Counted from the first letter of the stretch, positions 1 through 9,996 are shown. The stretch is 64,000 nucleotides of DNA from Microbacteriaceae bacterium (GCA_004297935.1 SCRE01000014.1:124001-188000), one strand, 5' to 3'. Made by a program: numbers and translations. The notes: generated from the sequence alone by a model not told the origin.

Positions 1-803
1 CAGCGCTCTACGGGCAGGATTATCTGACCCAGCACAACACCGGCACCAGTTCCCTGCTTGATTCGTCGACGAACCTTCCCAATGGCGACTATGGCGGGAT
101 CAGTTCGACGCATTGGCTCGGTGTGACGCCTGTGCTCGGACAGGACATTCTGTCGATGCTCATGTACGGCGCGCGCACCTCGCTGTCCATCTCGGCGCTG
201 GCGGTCCTCCTGTCGCTGGTACTCGGAGTGTCGCTCGGACTGATGGCCGGCTACTACCGCGGCTGGGCGGACACGATCATCTCACGCACCATGGATGTGC
301 TGCTGGCCTTTCCAACGCTGCTCTTCTCGCTCTCCCTGATCACGGTGGTCTCCTTCATCAGCACCGCGCAATCCGTGCGCTTCCTTTTGATCGTCTTCGT
401 GCTCGGCTTCTTCGGCTGGCCGTACATCGGAAGGATCGTTCGCGGCCAGGTGCTCTCGCTGCGTGAAAAAGAGTTCGTCGACGCGGCGCGCAGCCTCGGT
501 GCCAGGAACGGCCGGATCATGGCGAAGGAGATCTTCCCGAGTCTGATCAGCCCGATCCTGGTCTACACGACCTTGACGATCCCGAACTACATGCTCGGCG
601 AGGCGGGCCTCTCGTTTCTGGGTGTCGGGGTCGTTCCGCCGACGGTTTCGTGGGGGCAGATGCTCTCGGACGCCGGCAACTATTTTCAGGTCGATCCGAT
701 GTACCTGATCCTGCCCGGTCTTGCGATCTTCGTCTCCGTTCTGGCCTTCAATCTCTTCGGCGACGGTTTGAGTGACGCCCTCGATCCGAAGTCGATGCGA
801 TGA
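1..803 (+). CDS. Peptide ABC transporter permease (DppC/OppC family), 5' end missing
   Basis: This is an inner-membrane permease of a dipeptide/oligopeptide importer. The frame is open from base 3 at the left edge, so the N-terminus lies outside the window. About 266 residues remain. Several hydrophobic segments are visible, and the EAA cytoplasmic loop that docks on the ATPases is recognisable as ARSLGARNGRIMAKEIFP. The C-terminus has the typical GEAGLSFLGVGVVPP stretch followed by the FNLFGDGLSDALDP ending of DppC-type permeases. The gene lies upstream of the receptor, with 122 nt between them that hold two hairpins, and it belongs to the five-gene importer operon ending at 5965. The family is clear; the substrate (peptides, nickel or glycosides) cannot be told from the permease. 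Confidence 0.93.
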   Translation, partial: ALYGQDYLTQHNTGTSSLLDSSTNLPNGDYGGISSTHWLGVTPVLGQDILSMLMYGARTSLSISALAVLLSLVLGVSLGLMAGYYRGWADTIISRTMDVLLAFPTLLFSLSLITVVSFISTAQSVRFLLIVFVLGFFGWPYIGRIVRGQVLSLREKEFVDAARSLGARNGRIMAKEIFPSLISPILVYTTLTIPNYMLGEAGLSFLGVGVVPPTVSWGQMLSDAGNYFQVDPMYLILPGLAIFVSVLAFNLFGDGLSDALDPKSMR

Positions 804-859
804 GAACTCACAGACGTCCGGGCTGCTTCGCAAACCACCATGTGCGCAGTGGCCAGACG

Positions 860-894
860 GAGCCGAAAGGCTCTCGATGCAGCAATCCGCTGCA
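860..894 (+). other. Two adjacent RNA hairpins between permease and receptor genes
   Basis: GAGCC-GAAA-GGCTC (860-873) is a perfect 5-bp stem closed by a GNRA-type tetraloop. It is followed by TGCAGC-AATCC-GCTGCA (878-894), a perfect 6-bp stem. They lie 14 nt before the ribosome binding site (GGAAGGGA, 908-915) of the receptor gene. No T-tract follows, so they look more like mRNA-processing or stabilising structures than a terminator. Confidence 0.5.
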
Positions 895-925
895 CTTTAA
901 CACAGCTGGAAGGGACTGACTTTCT

Positions 926-2683
926 ATGAAACTCACGAAGAGGGGAATTGCGGCCATCAGTCTGATGACCGCCATAGCCACGGCACTGGTCGGATGTTCC
1001 AGCGGCGGAGGAAGCACCAACTCATCGACATCCGGGGCGAACGTGGTATTCAACGCCGCGGTCGACGGCACCGTCAACCCGTCGACCGTCCAGGGTGGAA
1101 CGCTCAACCTGTTGTCGACCGCTGATTGTGACTCGTGGGACCCTGCGCGCACCTACTACGGCTGGTGCTGGAACATGCAGCGCCTGTTCACCCGCTCGCT
1201 GATCGGTTACAAGACGGTCAACGGACCCAAGCCGGAGCTTGCACCCGACCTGGCTACCTCGATGGGCACGCACAACGCGGACTTCACGCAGTGGACCTAC
1301 ACGCTGAAGAGCGGGCTCAAGTGGTCCGACGGCAAGGCGATCACGCCAATGGACATCAAGTACGGCGTTGAGCGCCTGTTCGCGACCGATGTGATCAACG
1401 GCGGACCGGACTCGTACTTCCTGTCGACGATCACTCACCCGGCCGACTACCTCGGCCCGTACAAGAGCGGCGACCTGTCCACGATCACGACGACGGACAA
1501 CTCCATCACGTTCAACCTGTCGACGCCGTACGCCGACTTCAACTACCTGATGGCGATGGCCGCATCGGCCCCTGTCCCCTACAAGACCGAAGGCGGCCCG
1601 GGATTCGTCGGTGCGACGTACACCAAGCAGCCGATGGCGTCGGGGCCGTTCGAGATCCAGTCGTACACGCCGAACCAGCAGATCACGTTCGTGCGCAACA
1701 AGTACTGGACGCAGTCCTCTGACACCATCAGGCACCCGCTGGCGGACAAGGTCGTTCTGACCATCGACAGTTCTCCGAACGACATCGACAGCAAGTTGAA
1801 GGCCGGCACGGCAGACGCGATCGCGAACACCGACATCGGAACCACGTTGCAGTCCGAGGTGCTGACGCAGCCGAGCCTGAAGAAGTACGCGGACAACCCG
1901 ACAACGGCCTTCACGCGTTACTTCTCCGTGATGCCCTCGGTGATCCCGAACCAGTACTGCCGGCAGGCGATCTTCTACGCCACGAACAAGCAGGCGTTGG
2001 TTCAGGCGTTCGGCGGCACCGTGCACGGCGCGGCGGCGGGATCGATGACACCTCCGACCATCGCGGGGCACAGTGACACGGCCAACATGTATCCGGTCGG
2101 CAAGGACAACACCGGAGACGTGACCGCGGCGAAGCAGGCACTGCAGAAGTGTGGCCAGCCCAACGGGTTCTCGGTGAAGATCGCCTACTCGACGCCCAGT
2201 GAGACCGGCCCGAAGGTGTTCGCTGCCGAGCAGGCCGCGCTCGCGCGGGTCGGCATCACGGCCACACCGATCACCTCGACGGCGTCGAGCTACTACAGCT
2301 CGTTCATCGGTTCGCCGGCCAACATCAAGAACCAGGGAATCGGCATGGCGGTTGCAGGTTGGGGTGCAGACTTCCCGACCGGCTACGGTTTCTGGAACTC
2401 GATCGCCAACGGTGCGACCATCACGGCCGCAGGTAACACCAACTACCCGAGCCTGAACGACCCGGTGGTGAACAAGATCCTGAACGATGCTCCCGCGGGC
2501 AAGTCGACTGGTGCCGATTTCGCCACGCTGGACAGCCAGGTGATGAAGGACGCTGTGTACCTGCCGATTCTCTTCGGCAAGGACCTGTACTACCGCAACC
2601 CACGACTGACCAACGTCGTATGCAACAACGCTCTCGCGTTCGGCATCTACGACTTCGTCAACGTCGGCGTCGGCGGCAAGTAA
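926..2683 (+). CDS. Peptide ABC transporter substrate-binding lipoprotein (SBP family 5)
   Basis: This is the extracellular receptor of the importer, 585 aa. It starts with a lipoprotein signal peptide: MKLTKRG, a hydrophobic core, then the lipobox LVGC with Cys24 as the lipidated residue, followed by a Ser/Gly-rich linker. The mature part has the SBP_bac_5 pattern: the opening LNLLSTADCDSWDPA, then LAPDLATSMG, WTYTLKSGLKWSDGK and a late segment ending ILFGKDLYYRNPRLTNV. The start is supported by GGAAGGGA 10 nt upstream. It is placed between the two permease genes, with hairpins on both sides, which would suit the higher receptor dosage usual for such importers. Peptide is the default ligand for the family, but the specificity is not readable here. 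Confidence 0.93.
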   Translation: MKLTKRGIAAISLMTAIATALVGCSSGGGSTNSSTSGANVVFNAAVDGTVNPSTVQGGTLNLLSTADCDSWDPARTYYGWCWNMQRLFTRSLIGYKTVNGPKPELAPDLATSMGTHNADFTQWTYTLKSGLKWSDGKAITPMDIKYGVERLFATDVINGGPDSYFLSTITHPADYLGPYKSGDLSTITTTDNSITFNLSTPYADFNYLMAMAASAPVPYKTEGGPGFVGATYTKQPMASGPFEIQSYTPNQQITFVRNKYWTQSSDTIRHPLADKVVLTIDSSPNDIDSKLKAGTADAIANTDIGTTLQSEVLTQPSLKKYADNPTTAFTRYFSVMPSVIPNQYCRQAIFYATNKQALVQAFGGTVHGAAAGSMTPPTIAGHSDTANMYPVGKDNTGDVTAAKQALQKCGQPNGFSVKIAYSTPSETGPKVFAAEQAALARVGITATPITSTASSYYSSFIGSPANIKNQGIGMAVAGWGADFPTGYGFWNSIANGATITAAGNTNYPSLNDPVVNKILNDAPAGKSTGADFATLDSQVMKDAVYLPILFGKDLYYRNPRLTNVVCNNALAFGIYDFVNVGVGGK

Positions 2684-2700
2684 GGCGCGCTCCTTCCACT

Positions 2701-2734
2701 GGTGGCCGGTTGGAGATCCCTCCAGCCGGCCACC
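2701..2734 (+). other. Very stable 15-bp intercistronic hairpin after the receptor gene
   Basis: The left arm at 2701-2715 (GGTGGCCGGTTGGAG) pairs with the right arm at 2720-2734 (CTCCAGCCGGCCACC). All 15 positions pair, one of them as a G-T/U wobble, around a 4-nt loop. It begins 17 nt after the receptor stop and ends 20 nt before the next permease start. No T-run follows. It is probably a 3' stabiliser or a partial attenuator that lets receptor mRNA outnumber permease mRNA. Confidence 0.6.
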
Positions 2735-2754
2735 GCCTCCACCGGAATACGGTT

Positions 2755-3768
2755 ATGCTCAAATTCATCGTCAAGCGGCTGCTCGGCGCGATCGTTGTCC
2801 TTTGGATCGTCAGCGTCGTGACGTTCCTGATCTTCCAGCTTGCCCCCGCCCTGTCGCACACCTCGCCGGTGTACTACTACATCGGCAAGATCCCTTTCCC
2901 GCAGGACTCTATTCAGTTCAAGGAACTCGTCCACCGCTTCGGCTTCGACCTACCCCTCTACCAGCAGTACTGGCACTACCTGTCCGGCATCCTGTTCGGT
3001 CAGACCATCACAGACGGCGTCAGCACGCCCATTGCGTGCCCCGCGCCGTGTTTCGGCTATTCGTTCCGGCAGAACGAGCTCGTCGGCACGATGATGGCGC
3101 AAGCGGCTCCCGTCAGCCTCAGCCTCATGGTCGGAGCTGCAATCCTCTGGCTCGTCGGCGGCGTCACGGTCGGCACCTTCTCAGCGCTCAAGCCCGGATC
3201 GTTCATCGACCGCGTCGGTATGACCGGCTCTCTTGCGGCCGTCTCGATGCCGATCTTCTTCACAGGACCGCTGCTGTTGCTGGTCTTCGAGTACACGCTC
3301 GGCTGGTTGCCGAACGTCGCCTATGCTCCGATCACCCAGGATCCGCTGCAATGGCTGCGAAGCATGATCCTGCCCTGGTTCGCTTTGTCGTTCTTGTTCG
3401 CAGCCCTCTACGCCAGGCTTACCCGAGCGAACATGCTCGAAACGATGGGTGAGGATTTCATCCGAACGGCGAGGGCGAAGGGCCTGCCCCATCGCACGGT
3501 TGTGATCAAACACGGACTGCGAGCCGCGCTCACACCGATTGCCACCATCTTCGGCATCGACGTGGCGACACTGATCGGCACGACTGTGATCACCGAGACG
3601 GTATTCAATCTGCGGGGGCTCGGCTTCCTGTCGATTCAGGCTATCCAGAATCAGGATCTGCCCGTCATCATGGGCGTGACGCTCATCGCCGCACTTGCGC
3701 TCGTGGTCGCCAATGTCATCGTCGACATTCTCTACGCGGTCATCGATCCGCGAGTGACTGCGTCATAG
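2755..3768 (+). CDS. Peptide ABC transporter permease (DppB/OppB family)
   Basis: This is the second permease of the importer, 337 aa. The chosen start begins MLKFIVKRLLGAIVVLW, the standard N-terminus of DppB-type permeases; the frame stays open further upstream, but that extension is not protein-like. It has a first transmembrane helix, a large periplasmic loop, then about five more helices. The EAA loop is at ARLTRANMLETMGEDFIRTARAKG, and the typical C-terminal sequence ETVFNLRGLGFLSIQAI ends in VNP-like DPRVTAS. The gene lies 71 nt after the receptor across a strong hairpin, and only 17 nt before the first ATPase gene. Confidence 0.94.
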   Translation: MLKFIVKRLLGAIVVLWIVSVVTFLIFQLAPALSHTSPVYYYIGKIPFPQDSIQFKELVHRFGFDLPLYQQYWHYLSGILFGQTITDGVSTPIACPAPCFGYSFRQNELVGTMMAQAAPVSLSLMVGAAILWLVGGVTVGTFSALKPGSFIDRVGMTGSLAAVSMPIFFTGPLLLLVFEYTLGWLPNVAYAPITQDPLQWLRSMILPWFALSFLFAALYARLTRANMLETMGEDFIRTARAKGLPHRTVVIKHGLRAALTPIATIFGIDVATLIGTTVITETVFNLRGLGFLSIQAIQNQDLPVIMGVTLIAALALVVANVIVDILYAVIDPRVTAS

Positions 3769-3785
3769 GCGTGGAAAGGAACAGA

Positions 3786-4853
3786 ATGTCAACCACCGAG
3801 TCGGTTGCAGTCAGTGCGAGCAGGCCAGCCGGCGCGCCGTATCTGCGCGTGGACGATCTGCAGGTCCACTTTCCGACCGCAGACGGTCTGGTCAAGAGCG
3901 TCGATGGCGTTTCCTTCGAACTCGAACGCGGCAAGATCCTCGGGATCGTCGGCGAATCCGGTTCGGGCAAGTCGGTCACCAGCCAGGCCATTCTCGGACT
4001 GCACAAGGGATCGAAGGCGCACGTGTCGGGCGAGATCTGGCTTGACGGCACCGAACTCATCTCCGCCTCGGAAGACACGGTCCGCGCGCTGCGCGGAAGC
4101 GAGATGGCGATGATCTTCCAGGATCCGCTTTCCGCGCTGCACCCGTTCTACAAGGTCGGATCCCAGATCAGCGAGGCCTACCTGGTGCACAACAAGGTGT
4201 CCAAGCGGACGGCGCGCAGGGAAGCCATCGCCATGCTCGACCGGGTCGGCATCCCCAATGCGGAGCGGCGATACGACGACTATCCGCATCAGTTCTCCGG
4301 CGGGATGCGCCAGCGCGCGATGATCGCGATGGCGTTGATCTGCCAGCCCAACCTGCTCATCGCGGACGAGCCGACCACCGCTCTGGACGTGACCGTGCAG
4401 GCTCAGATCCTGGAACTGATCAAGGAGCTGCACGAGGAGCTGAACTCCGCCGTCATCCTGATCACACACGATCTGGGCGTCGTCGCGGAGACCTGCGACC
4501 AGGTGCTCGTGATGTACGGCGGGCAGTGCGTGGAGAAAGGCCCGGTCGACGATCTGTTCTACCGACCCGAGATGCCATACACCTGGGGTCTTCTGCGTTC
4601 GATGCCCAGGCTCGACCGAAACCGCGCGGGCAGGCTCGTTCCGATTCCCGGGCAGCCGCCGTCGTTGATCAACGTCCCGCACGGCTGCGTTTTCCATGAC
4701 CGCTGCCCGTTCGTCGCTCGCGTCCCTCACAACCGATGCGCAACCGAACACCCGGAGCTGCTTCCGTCGGGTCTGGGGCACGAGGTGCGCTGCCACCTCA
4801 CCCCGGACGAACGGCGGGAGATCTGGCGCACGGAAATCCAGCCGACGCTTTAA
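3786..4853 (+). CDS. Peptide ABC transporter ATP-binding protein (DppD/OppD family)
   Basis: This is one of the two ATPases powering the importer, 355 aa. Walker A is GESGSGKS, the signature motif is FSGGMRQR, Walker B is [13 protein letters not shown] and the switch histidine lies in ILITHDLGV. The C-terminal oligopeptide/nickel extension carries the cysteine-containing CVFHDRCPF segment seen in Dpp/Opp ATPases, some of which bind an Fe-S cluster there. I chose the ATG at 3786 because AAAGGA ends 5 nt before it; an in-frame GTG at 3771 would add five residues. It follows the permease closely and is followed by the second ATPase after 29 nt. Confidence 0.94.
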   Translation: MSTTESVAVSASRPAGAPYLRVDDLQVHFPTADGLVKSVDGVSFELERGKILGIVGESGSGKSVTSQAILGLHKGSKAHVSGEIWLDGTELISASEDTVRALRGSEMAMIFQDPLSALHPFYKVGSQISEAYLVHNKVSKRTARREAIAMLDRVGIPNAERRYDDYPHQFSGGMRQRAMIAMALICQPNLLIADEPTTALDVTVQAQILELIKELHEELNSAVILITHDLGVVAETCDQVLVMYGGQCVEKGPVDDLFYRPEMPYTWGLLRSMPRLDRNRAGRLVPIPGQPPSLINVPHGCVFHDRCPFVARVPHNRCATEHPELLPSGLGHEVRCHLTPDERREIWRTEIQPTL

Positions 4854-4882
4854 CCTTTGGTTTTCAGAGAGACACGACGAAC

Positions 4883-5965
4883 ATGAGTCAACTCAACCCG
4901 GTAGACACCCGATCAGGCGAGCGCCTGCTGACCGTGACCGGACTGGCCAAACACTTCCCCGGCAGATCGAGCGGACTGCTGGGCCGTCGTGGGGCTCCGA
5001 TCAAAGCCGTGGACGGTGTCAGCTTCGACATCGGTGCCGGTGAGACCCTCGGGCTCGTCGGTGAGTCGGGCTGCGGCAAGACCACCACCGGGCGCATGGT
5101 GAGCAAGCTGATCGAGCCCACCACGGGAAGCGTGGTGTTCCGAGGCAGGGACGTGGCCGGTCTGAATCCGCGCGAGATGCGTGCGGTCAGGCGCGAAGTG
5201 CAGATGATCTTCCAGGATCCCTATTCATCGCTCAACCCACGCCACACGATCGGCACGATCGTCGGAGCACCGTTCCGCATCCAGAAGACCCGGACGGAAC
5301 ACGGCATCAAGGCCGAGGTGCAGAGTCTGATGGAGCGCGTCGGTCTGAACCCCGAGCACTACAACCGCTACCCGCACGAGTTCTCCGGCGGTCAGCGGCA
5401 GCGCATCGGGATCGCGCGTGCCGTGGCATTGCGGCCGAAGCTGATCGTCTGCGATGAGCCGGTTTCGGCATTGGACGTGTCTGTGCAGGCGCAGGTGGTC
5501 AACCTGCTCGAGGATCTGCAGAGCGAGTTCGACATCGCCTATGTGTTCATCGCGCACGACCTGTCCGTGGTGCGCCATATCTCCAATCGGGTCGTGGTGA
5601 TGTACCTCGGCAAGGTGATGGAGATCGCGGATCGCGACATCCTGTACTCGGAACCGATGCATCCGTACACGCAGGCACTCATGTCGGCCGTACCGATCCC
5701 CGATCCGCGCAAGGAGCAGCGCCGTGAGCGCATCCTGCTGACCGGCGACCTGCCGAGCCCGAGCAACCAGCCCAGCGGCTGTGTCTTTCACACGCGCTGC
5801 CCGCTGTATCGCGAAGTGCTCAACGAGGCTCAGCGCGAGCGCTGCCGCACCGAGGTTCCCGTGCTCGAAGAGAAGTTACCCGGGCACCAGGTGTACTGCC
5901 ATTTCCCGATCATGAAGGTCGATACGGCGTTGATGGGCGACGGCGCGGGGGGCTTGGCCGGTTGA
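4883..5965 (+). CDS. Peptide ABC transporter ATP-binding protein (DppF/OppF family)
   Basis: This is the second ATPase of the importer, 360 aa, and the last gene of the operon. Walker A is GESGCGKT, the signature is FSGGQRQR, Walker B is LIVCDEPVSALDV and the H-loop is FIAHDLSVV. Like its partner it has the C-terminal Dpp/Opp extension with CVFHTRCPLY. The ATG at 4883 is chosen because the peptide then begins MSQLNPVD and quickly reaches the first ABC strand, LLTVTGLAKHF; sequence before it overlaps the previous gene and is not ABC-like. The pair forms the expected heterodimer. Confidence 0.94.
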   Translation: MSQLNPVDTRSGERLLTVTGLAKHFPGRSSGLLGRRGAPIKAVDGVSFDIGAGETLGLVGESGCGKTTTGRMVSKLIEPTTGSVVFRGRDVAGLNPREMRAVRREVQMIFQDPYSSLNPRHTIGTIVGAPFRIQKTRTEHGIKAEVQSLMERVGLNPEHYNRYPHEFSGGQRQRIGIARAVALRPKLIVCDEPVSALDVSVQAQVVNLLEDLQSEFDIAYVFIAHDLSVVRHISNRVVVMYLGKVMEIADRDILYSEPMHPYTQALMSAVPIPDPRKEQRRERILLTGDLPSPSNQPSGCVFHTRCPLYREVLNEAQRERCRTEVPVLEEKLPGHQVYCHFPIMKVDTALMGDGAGGLAG

Positions 5966-6176
5966 GCTCTCGGGCTCCATGCCGCGGGCGGGCAGACTGA
6001 GGCCCTGCTGCGCGAGCGGGGTCGTCGCGGGCGGTAGACTGATGTTGCAGGGTGCGTCGGTGTGCCCCTGCGGGTGCGTTTCGCCCCACATCTCTCGTGC
6101 GAAAAGCTCAGTTGACCGTGTGCCCCATGACGCCGGCGGCAAGCTCTTCGTGCCCCCATCTTTGAGGAAAACAGCT

Positions 6177-8096
6177 ATGGCACGTGCCGCCCGTGAAGAC
6201 CTGCGCAATGTCGCAATCGTCGCCCACGTCGACCACGGTAAGACCACTCTGGTCGACGCCATGCTCGGCCAGACCCACTCGTTCTCGGAGCACGCGCATG
6301 TCGAAGAGCGCGCGATGGACACCAACGAGTTGGAACGCGAGAAGGGCATCACGATCCTCGCGAAGAACACCGCGATCAGCTACCGCGGAATCCATGCGGC
6401 GACCCACGGCAGCGGCGGCCCGATCACCATCAACGTGATCGACACCCCCGGGCACGCCGACTTCGGCGGAGAGGTCGAGCGCGGCCTGTCCATGGTCGAC
6501 GGCGTCGTCCTCCTGGTCGACGCGAGCGAGGGGCCGCTGCCACAGACCCGTTTCGTGCTGCGCAAGGCCCTGGAAGCCAAGCTTCCGGTGATCCTGCTCG
6601 TCAACAAGACGGACCGCCCCGATGCCCGTATCGACGAGGTCGTCACAGAGAGCCAGGATCTGCTGCTCGGCCTGGCCAGCGACCTCGCGGACGATGTGCC
6701 CGACCTCGACCTCGACGCGATCCTCGACGTTCCGGTCGTCTATGCTTCCGGACGCAACGGAGCCGCCAGCCGGAACAAGCCCGAGAACGGCCAGCTTCCA
6801 GACAACCCCGACCTCGAGCCGCTGTTCGACGCCATCCTCACCCACATTCCCGCACCGACCTATGATGACGAGGCGCCGTTGCAGGCGCATGTCACCAACC
6901 TGGATGCTTCGCCATTCCTCGGCCGACTCGCCCTGCTGCGCATCTTCAACGGCACCCTCAAGAAGGGTCAGACCGTCGCCTGGGTGCGCCACGACGGCGG
7001 CGTGCACAACGTGCGCGTGACAGAGCTGCTGATCACGAAGGCTCTGGACCGCTATCCGGCCGAGAGCGCCGGACCGGGTGACATCGTCGCCGTTGCGGGT
7101 TTTGCCGACATCACCATCGGCGACACCCTCGCCGACCCGGAAGACGTACGGCCGTTGCCGGCGATCGTCGTCGACGACCCGGCCATTTCGATGACGATCG
7201 GCACGAACACGTCTCCGCTGATCGGCAAGGTGAAGGGCCACAAGCTCACCGCGCGGATGGTCAAGGACCGGCTGGACCGTGAGCTCGTCGGAAACGTGTC
7301 GCTGAAGGTGCTCGACATCGGGCGCCCCGACGCGTGGGAGGTGCAGGGGCGTGGCGAGCTCGCGCTCGCCATCCTGGTCGAGCAGATGCGGCGGGAAGGC
7401 TACGAGCTGACGGTCGGCAAACCGCAGGTCGTCACCAAGCTCGTGAACGGCAAGACCCACGAGCCCTACGAGCACCTGACGGTCGACGCACCGGAGGAGT
7501 ACCTCGGTGCGATCACTCAGCTGCTCGCCGCGCGCAAGGGTCGCATGGAGAACATGGCGAACCACGGCACCGGCTGGGTGCGCATGGAGTTCATCGTCCC
7601 TGCGCGCGGCCTCATCGGCTTCCGCACCGAGTTCCTCACCATCACCCGCGGCACAGGCATCGCAAACGCGATCTCGCACGGTTACGGCGAGTGGGCCGGC
7701 CCGATCGTCACCCGCAGCAACGGCTCGATCGTGGCCGACCGCGCGGGTGTGGTCACGCCGTTCGCGATCATCGCGTTGCAGGAGCGCATGTCGTTCTTCG
7801 TGAACCCGACCGAAGAGGTCTACGAGGGGATGGTCATCGGCGAGAACTCGCGCTCGGATGACATGGACGTCAACATCACCAAGGAGAAGAAGCTGACGAA
7901 CATGCGTCAGTCGACGGCCGACAACTTCGAGTCGATGACGCCCTCCCGTCAGTTGACACTCGAGGAGTGCCTCGAATTCGCACGCGAAGATGAGTGCGTC
8001 GAGGTCACGCCGACGGCGGTGCGCATCCGCAAGGTCGAGCTCGACGCGCACAGCCGCGCCCGCGCGACGGCCCGCCTGAAGAAGCAGGACGCGTAG
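6177..8096 (+). CDS. typA: Ribosome-associated translational GTPase TypA/BipA
   Basis: This is a translation-factor GTPase of 639 aa that binds 70S ribosomes and acts in stress adaptation and ribosome assembly. The G1 motif AHVDHGKTT is near residue 16, switch I is [11 protein letters not shown]3 is [14 protein letters not shown] and G4 is NKTD. EF-G-like domains III and V and the BipA-specific C-terminal domain ([26 protein letters not shown]-like) follow. The ATG at 6177 has AGGAAA 7-12 nt upstream and gives the family's usual N-terminus. The 211 nt before it hold no gene. The order typA, membrane protein, ferredoxin, dapC resembles the mycobacterial Rv1165-Rv1178 region without mshB and its neighbours. 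Confidence 0.96.
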   Translation: MARAAREDLRNVAIVAHVDHGKTTLVDAMLGQTHSFSEHAHVEERAMDTNELEREKGITILAKNTAISYRGIHAATHGSGGPITINVIDTPGHADFGGEVERGLSMVDGVVLLVDASEGPLPQTRFVLRKALEAKLPVILLVNKTDRPDARIDEVVTESQDLLLGLASDLADDVPDLDLDAILDVPVVYASGRNGAASRNKPENGQLPDNPDLEPLFDAILTHIPAPTYDDEAPLQAHVTNLDASPFLGRLALLRIFNGTLKKGQTVAWVRHDGGVHNVRVTELLITKALDRYPAESAGPGDIVAVAGFADITIGDTLADPEDVRPLPAIVVDDPAISMTIGTNTSPLIGKVKGHKLTARMVKDRLDRELVGNVSLKVLDIGRPDAWEVQGRGELALAILVEQMRREGYELTVGKPQVVTKLVNGKTHEPYEHLTVDAPEEYLGAITQLLAARKGRMENMANHGTGWVRMEFIVPARGLIGFRTEFLTITRGTGIANAISHGYGEWAGPIVTRSNGSIVADRAGVVTPFAIIALQERMSFFVNPTEEVYEGMVIGENSRSDDMDVNITKEKKLTNMRQSTADNFESMTPSRQLTLEECLEFAREDECVEVTPTAVRIRKVELDAHSRARATARLKKQDA

Positions 8097-8166
8097 CGTT
8101 CACCGGTTCGATCTTCGTCATGCCGGGCTCCGCCCGCGTGAAGGGTGCTCACGTAGACTTGCGCGC

Positions 8167-8541
8167 ATGGTCGCCCGCATCGTCAATTCCGCATTGCTGG
8201 TCTGCGCGGGCGCCATCTTCGGATTCATCGGCACGGTTGCGCACCAGTCGTCTGCCACCCTCGCGGGCATCGCCGTGCCATGGGGCTTGATCGTGGCATT
8301 GGTCGGAAGCGGGTGCCTGCTGGCCGGAATCCGACTGGTCACCACCGGGCGAATCCCCACGCTCATGGTCGCGCTCGGGCTGCTCGTCGCGATCACCGTG
8401 CTGTCGTTCAAGAGCGCCGGTGGTTCTGTGCTGATCCCGGACAACATCGCAGGAAAGATCTGGGTCATCGCGCCCGTTGTGATCGCGGCGATCGCGATTG
8501 CATGGCCGCGCGTCGTCCGTGCGGACCGACGCGTAAACTGA
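8167..8541 (+). CDS. Small conserved integral membrane protein (DUF6113-like)
   Basis: This 124-aa protein has four predicted transmembrane helices (about residues 5-25, 35-55, 65-83 and 96-114) and a basic C-terminal tail, PRVVRADRRVN. I recognise no catalytic motif. Its place between typA and the ferredoxin/dapC pair matches a small conserved membrane protein in other Actinobacteria. A TAGACT -10-like box lies 7 nt before the ATG with no Shine-Dalgarno, so the mRNA is probably leaderless. The DUF assignment is from memory and tentative. Confidence 0.75.
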   Translation: MVARIVNSALLVCAGAIFGFIGTVAHQSSATLAGIAVPWGLIVALVGSGCLLAGIRLVTTGRIPTLMVALGLLVAITVLSFKSAGGSVLIPDNIAGKIWVIAPVVIAAIAIAWPRVVRADRRVN

Positions 8542-8574
8542 AAGCCTGCTCCTCGTGAAGGGAAACCGGTCGCA

Positions 8575-8892
8575 GTGACTTATGTGATTGCTCTGCCATG
8601 CGTCGATGTGAAGGATCGTGCGTGTGTCGATGAATGCCCTGTCGACTGCATCTACGAGGGTGAACGTTCACTGTATATCCACCCGGACGAGTGTGTCGAC
8701 TGCGGTGCGTGCGAGCCGGTCTGCCCGGTCGAGGCCATCTATTACGAAGACGATCTGCCGGAACAGTGGGCCGACTACTACAAGGCGAACGTCGAGTTCT
8801 TCGACGACCTCGGGTCCCCCGGTGGCGCTGCCAAGATCGGCGTGATCGCCAAGGACCACCCGCTCATCGCAGCTCTGCCTCCCCAGGGCTAG
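8575..8892 (+). CDS. fdxA: Seven-iron ferredoxin ([3Fe-4S][4Fe-4S])
   Basis: This is a soluble electron carrier of 105 aa. The cysteine pattern matches Azotobacter ferredoxin I shifted by one residue: Cys9, Cys17 and Cys50 would hold the 3Fe cluster, and Cys21, Cys40, Cys43 and Cys46 the 4Fe cluster, with Cys25 as the spare. The GTG start at 8575 is chosen because it gives the canonical [10 protein letters not shown]-terminus and has GAAGGGAAA upstream. It lies 6 nt before dapC, an adjacency common in Actinobacteria, so the two are probably cotranscribed. It may serve cytochrome P450 or other oxidoreductases; the partner is not visible. Confidence 0.95.
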   Translation: MTYVIALPCVDVKDRACVDECPVDCIYEGERSLYIHPDECVDCGACEPVCPVEAIYYEDDLPEQWADYYKANVEFFDDLGSPGGAAKIGVIAKDHPLIAALPPQG

Positions 8893-8898
8893 TCGCCG

Positions 8899-9996
8899 AT
8901 GCGCGAGTTGCCGGGCTATCCGTGGGACGCACTGGCGCCGTTCGCACGACGCGCCGCCGAGCATCCGGGCGGCGTGGTCGATCTGTCGGTCGGTTCACCG
9001 GTCGATCCGACCCCCGATGTGATTCGCACCGCGCTCGCCGCGGCGACGGATGCGCACGGCTATCCGCAGACCGCCGGGACCGGTCAGCTTCGCGAGGCGA
9101 TCGTCGCCTGGTTCGCCCGGCGGCGAAATGTGCACGGGCTTCGGGTGGGCAACGTGCTGCCGACGATCGGGTCGAAGGAAATGGTCGCCCTGCTTCCGTT
9201 GATGCTCGGACTCGGCGCCGGCGATATGATCGTGCACCCGCGGGCCGCCTACCCGACGTACGCGATCGGGGCGGCGATCGCCGGCGCCGACGCGTTGGCG
9301 ACGGATGATCCAGGCCTGTGGCCGGAGCGCACCAAGCTGATCTGGCTGAACAGCCCGGGCAATCCGGATGGCCGGGTTCTCGATGTCGACGCGCTGCGCG
9401 CGGCGCGAGCGCGGGCAGCGCAGCTCGGGGCCGTGATCGTCAACGACGAGTGCTACGCCGAGTTGGGCTGGGAGGGACGCTGGGCGAGCGAGCCAATTCC
9501 GAGCATCCTCGACGACCGCGTCGTACAGGGGGATCGCAGCAATGTGCTCGCGCTCTACTCGCTGAGCAAACAGTCCAACCTGGCCGGGTACCGCGCGGCG
9601 TTCGCGGCAGGATGCGAGACCCTGATCGAACGTCTGTTGACCGTGCGCAAACACGCCGGCCTCATGCTGCCTGCGCCGTTGCAGGCGGCGATGGTCGTGG
9701 CTCTCAGCGATGATGCGCATGTCGCCGCTCAACGCGAACGATATCGTTCGCGGCGCGCCGTGTTGAAGCCGGCCCTGGAGGCCGCAGGGTTTCGCATCGA
9801 TCACAGTGAGGGCGGCTTGTATCTGTGGGCGAGTGAGGGACTCGATGCGTGGGAGAGCATCCGTCGGTTGGCGGAGCTCGGCATCCTGGTCGGCCCCGGC
9901 ACCTTCTATGGCGAGCACTACCCGCAGCACGTGCGCCTGTCCCTGACGGCGACGGATGAGCGTATCGCCGCGGCAGCGTCGCGCCTGACGGTCTAG
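8899..9996 (+). CDS. dapC: Succinyldiaminopimelate transaminase (DapC)
   Basis: This is a PLP-dependent fold-type I aminotransferase of 365 aa that makes N-succinyl-LL-diaminopimelate in the succinylase route to meso-DAP and lysine. It opens with the actinobacterial DapC sequence LPGYPWDALAPF; LIWLNSPGNPDGRV is the substrate/PLP segment and YSLSKQSNLAGYR holds the Schiff-base lysine. It follows the ferredoxin by 6 nt. Its last codons and stop are copied in a 42-bp tandem duplication just downstream. dapD and dapE are in the same window, so three steps of the pathway lie within 15 kb. Confidence 0.93.
   Translation: MRELPGYPWDALAPFARRAAEHPGGVVDLSVGSPVDPTPDVIRTALAAATDAHGYPQTAGTGQLREAIVAWFARRRNVHGLRVGNVLPTIGSKEMVALLPLMLGLGAGDMIVHPRAAYPTYAIGAAIAGADALATDDPGLWPERTKLIWLNSPGNPDGRVLDVDALRAARARAAQLGAVIVNDECYAELGWEGRWASEPIPSILDDRVVQGDRSNVLALYSLSKQSNLAGYRAAFAAGCETLIERLLTVRKHAGLMLPAPLQAAMVVALSDDAHVAAQRERYRSRRAVLKPALEAAGFRIDHSEGGLYLWASEGLDAWESIRRLAELGILVGPGTFYGEHYPQHVRLSLTATDERIAAAASRLTV

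Noticed and set aside
5966-6176. Riboswitch or attenuator before typA
   Set aside because: I could not find a known aptamer core or terminator/antiterminator pair; only a possible TAGACT -10 box at 6035 is visible, with no -35.
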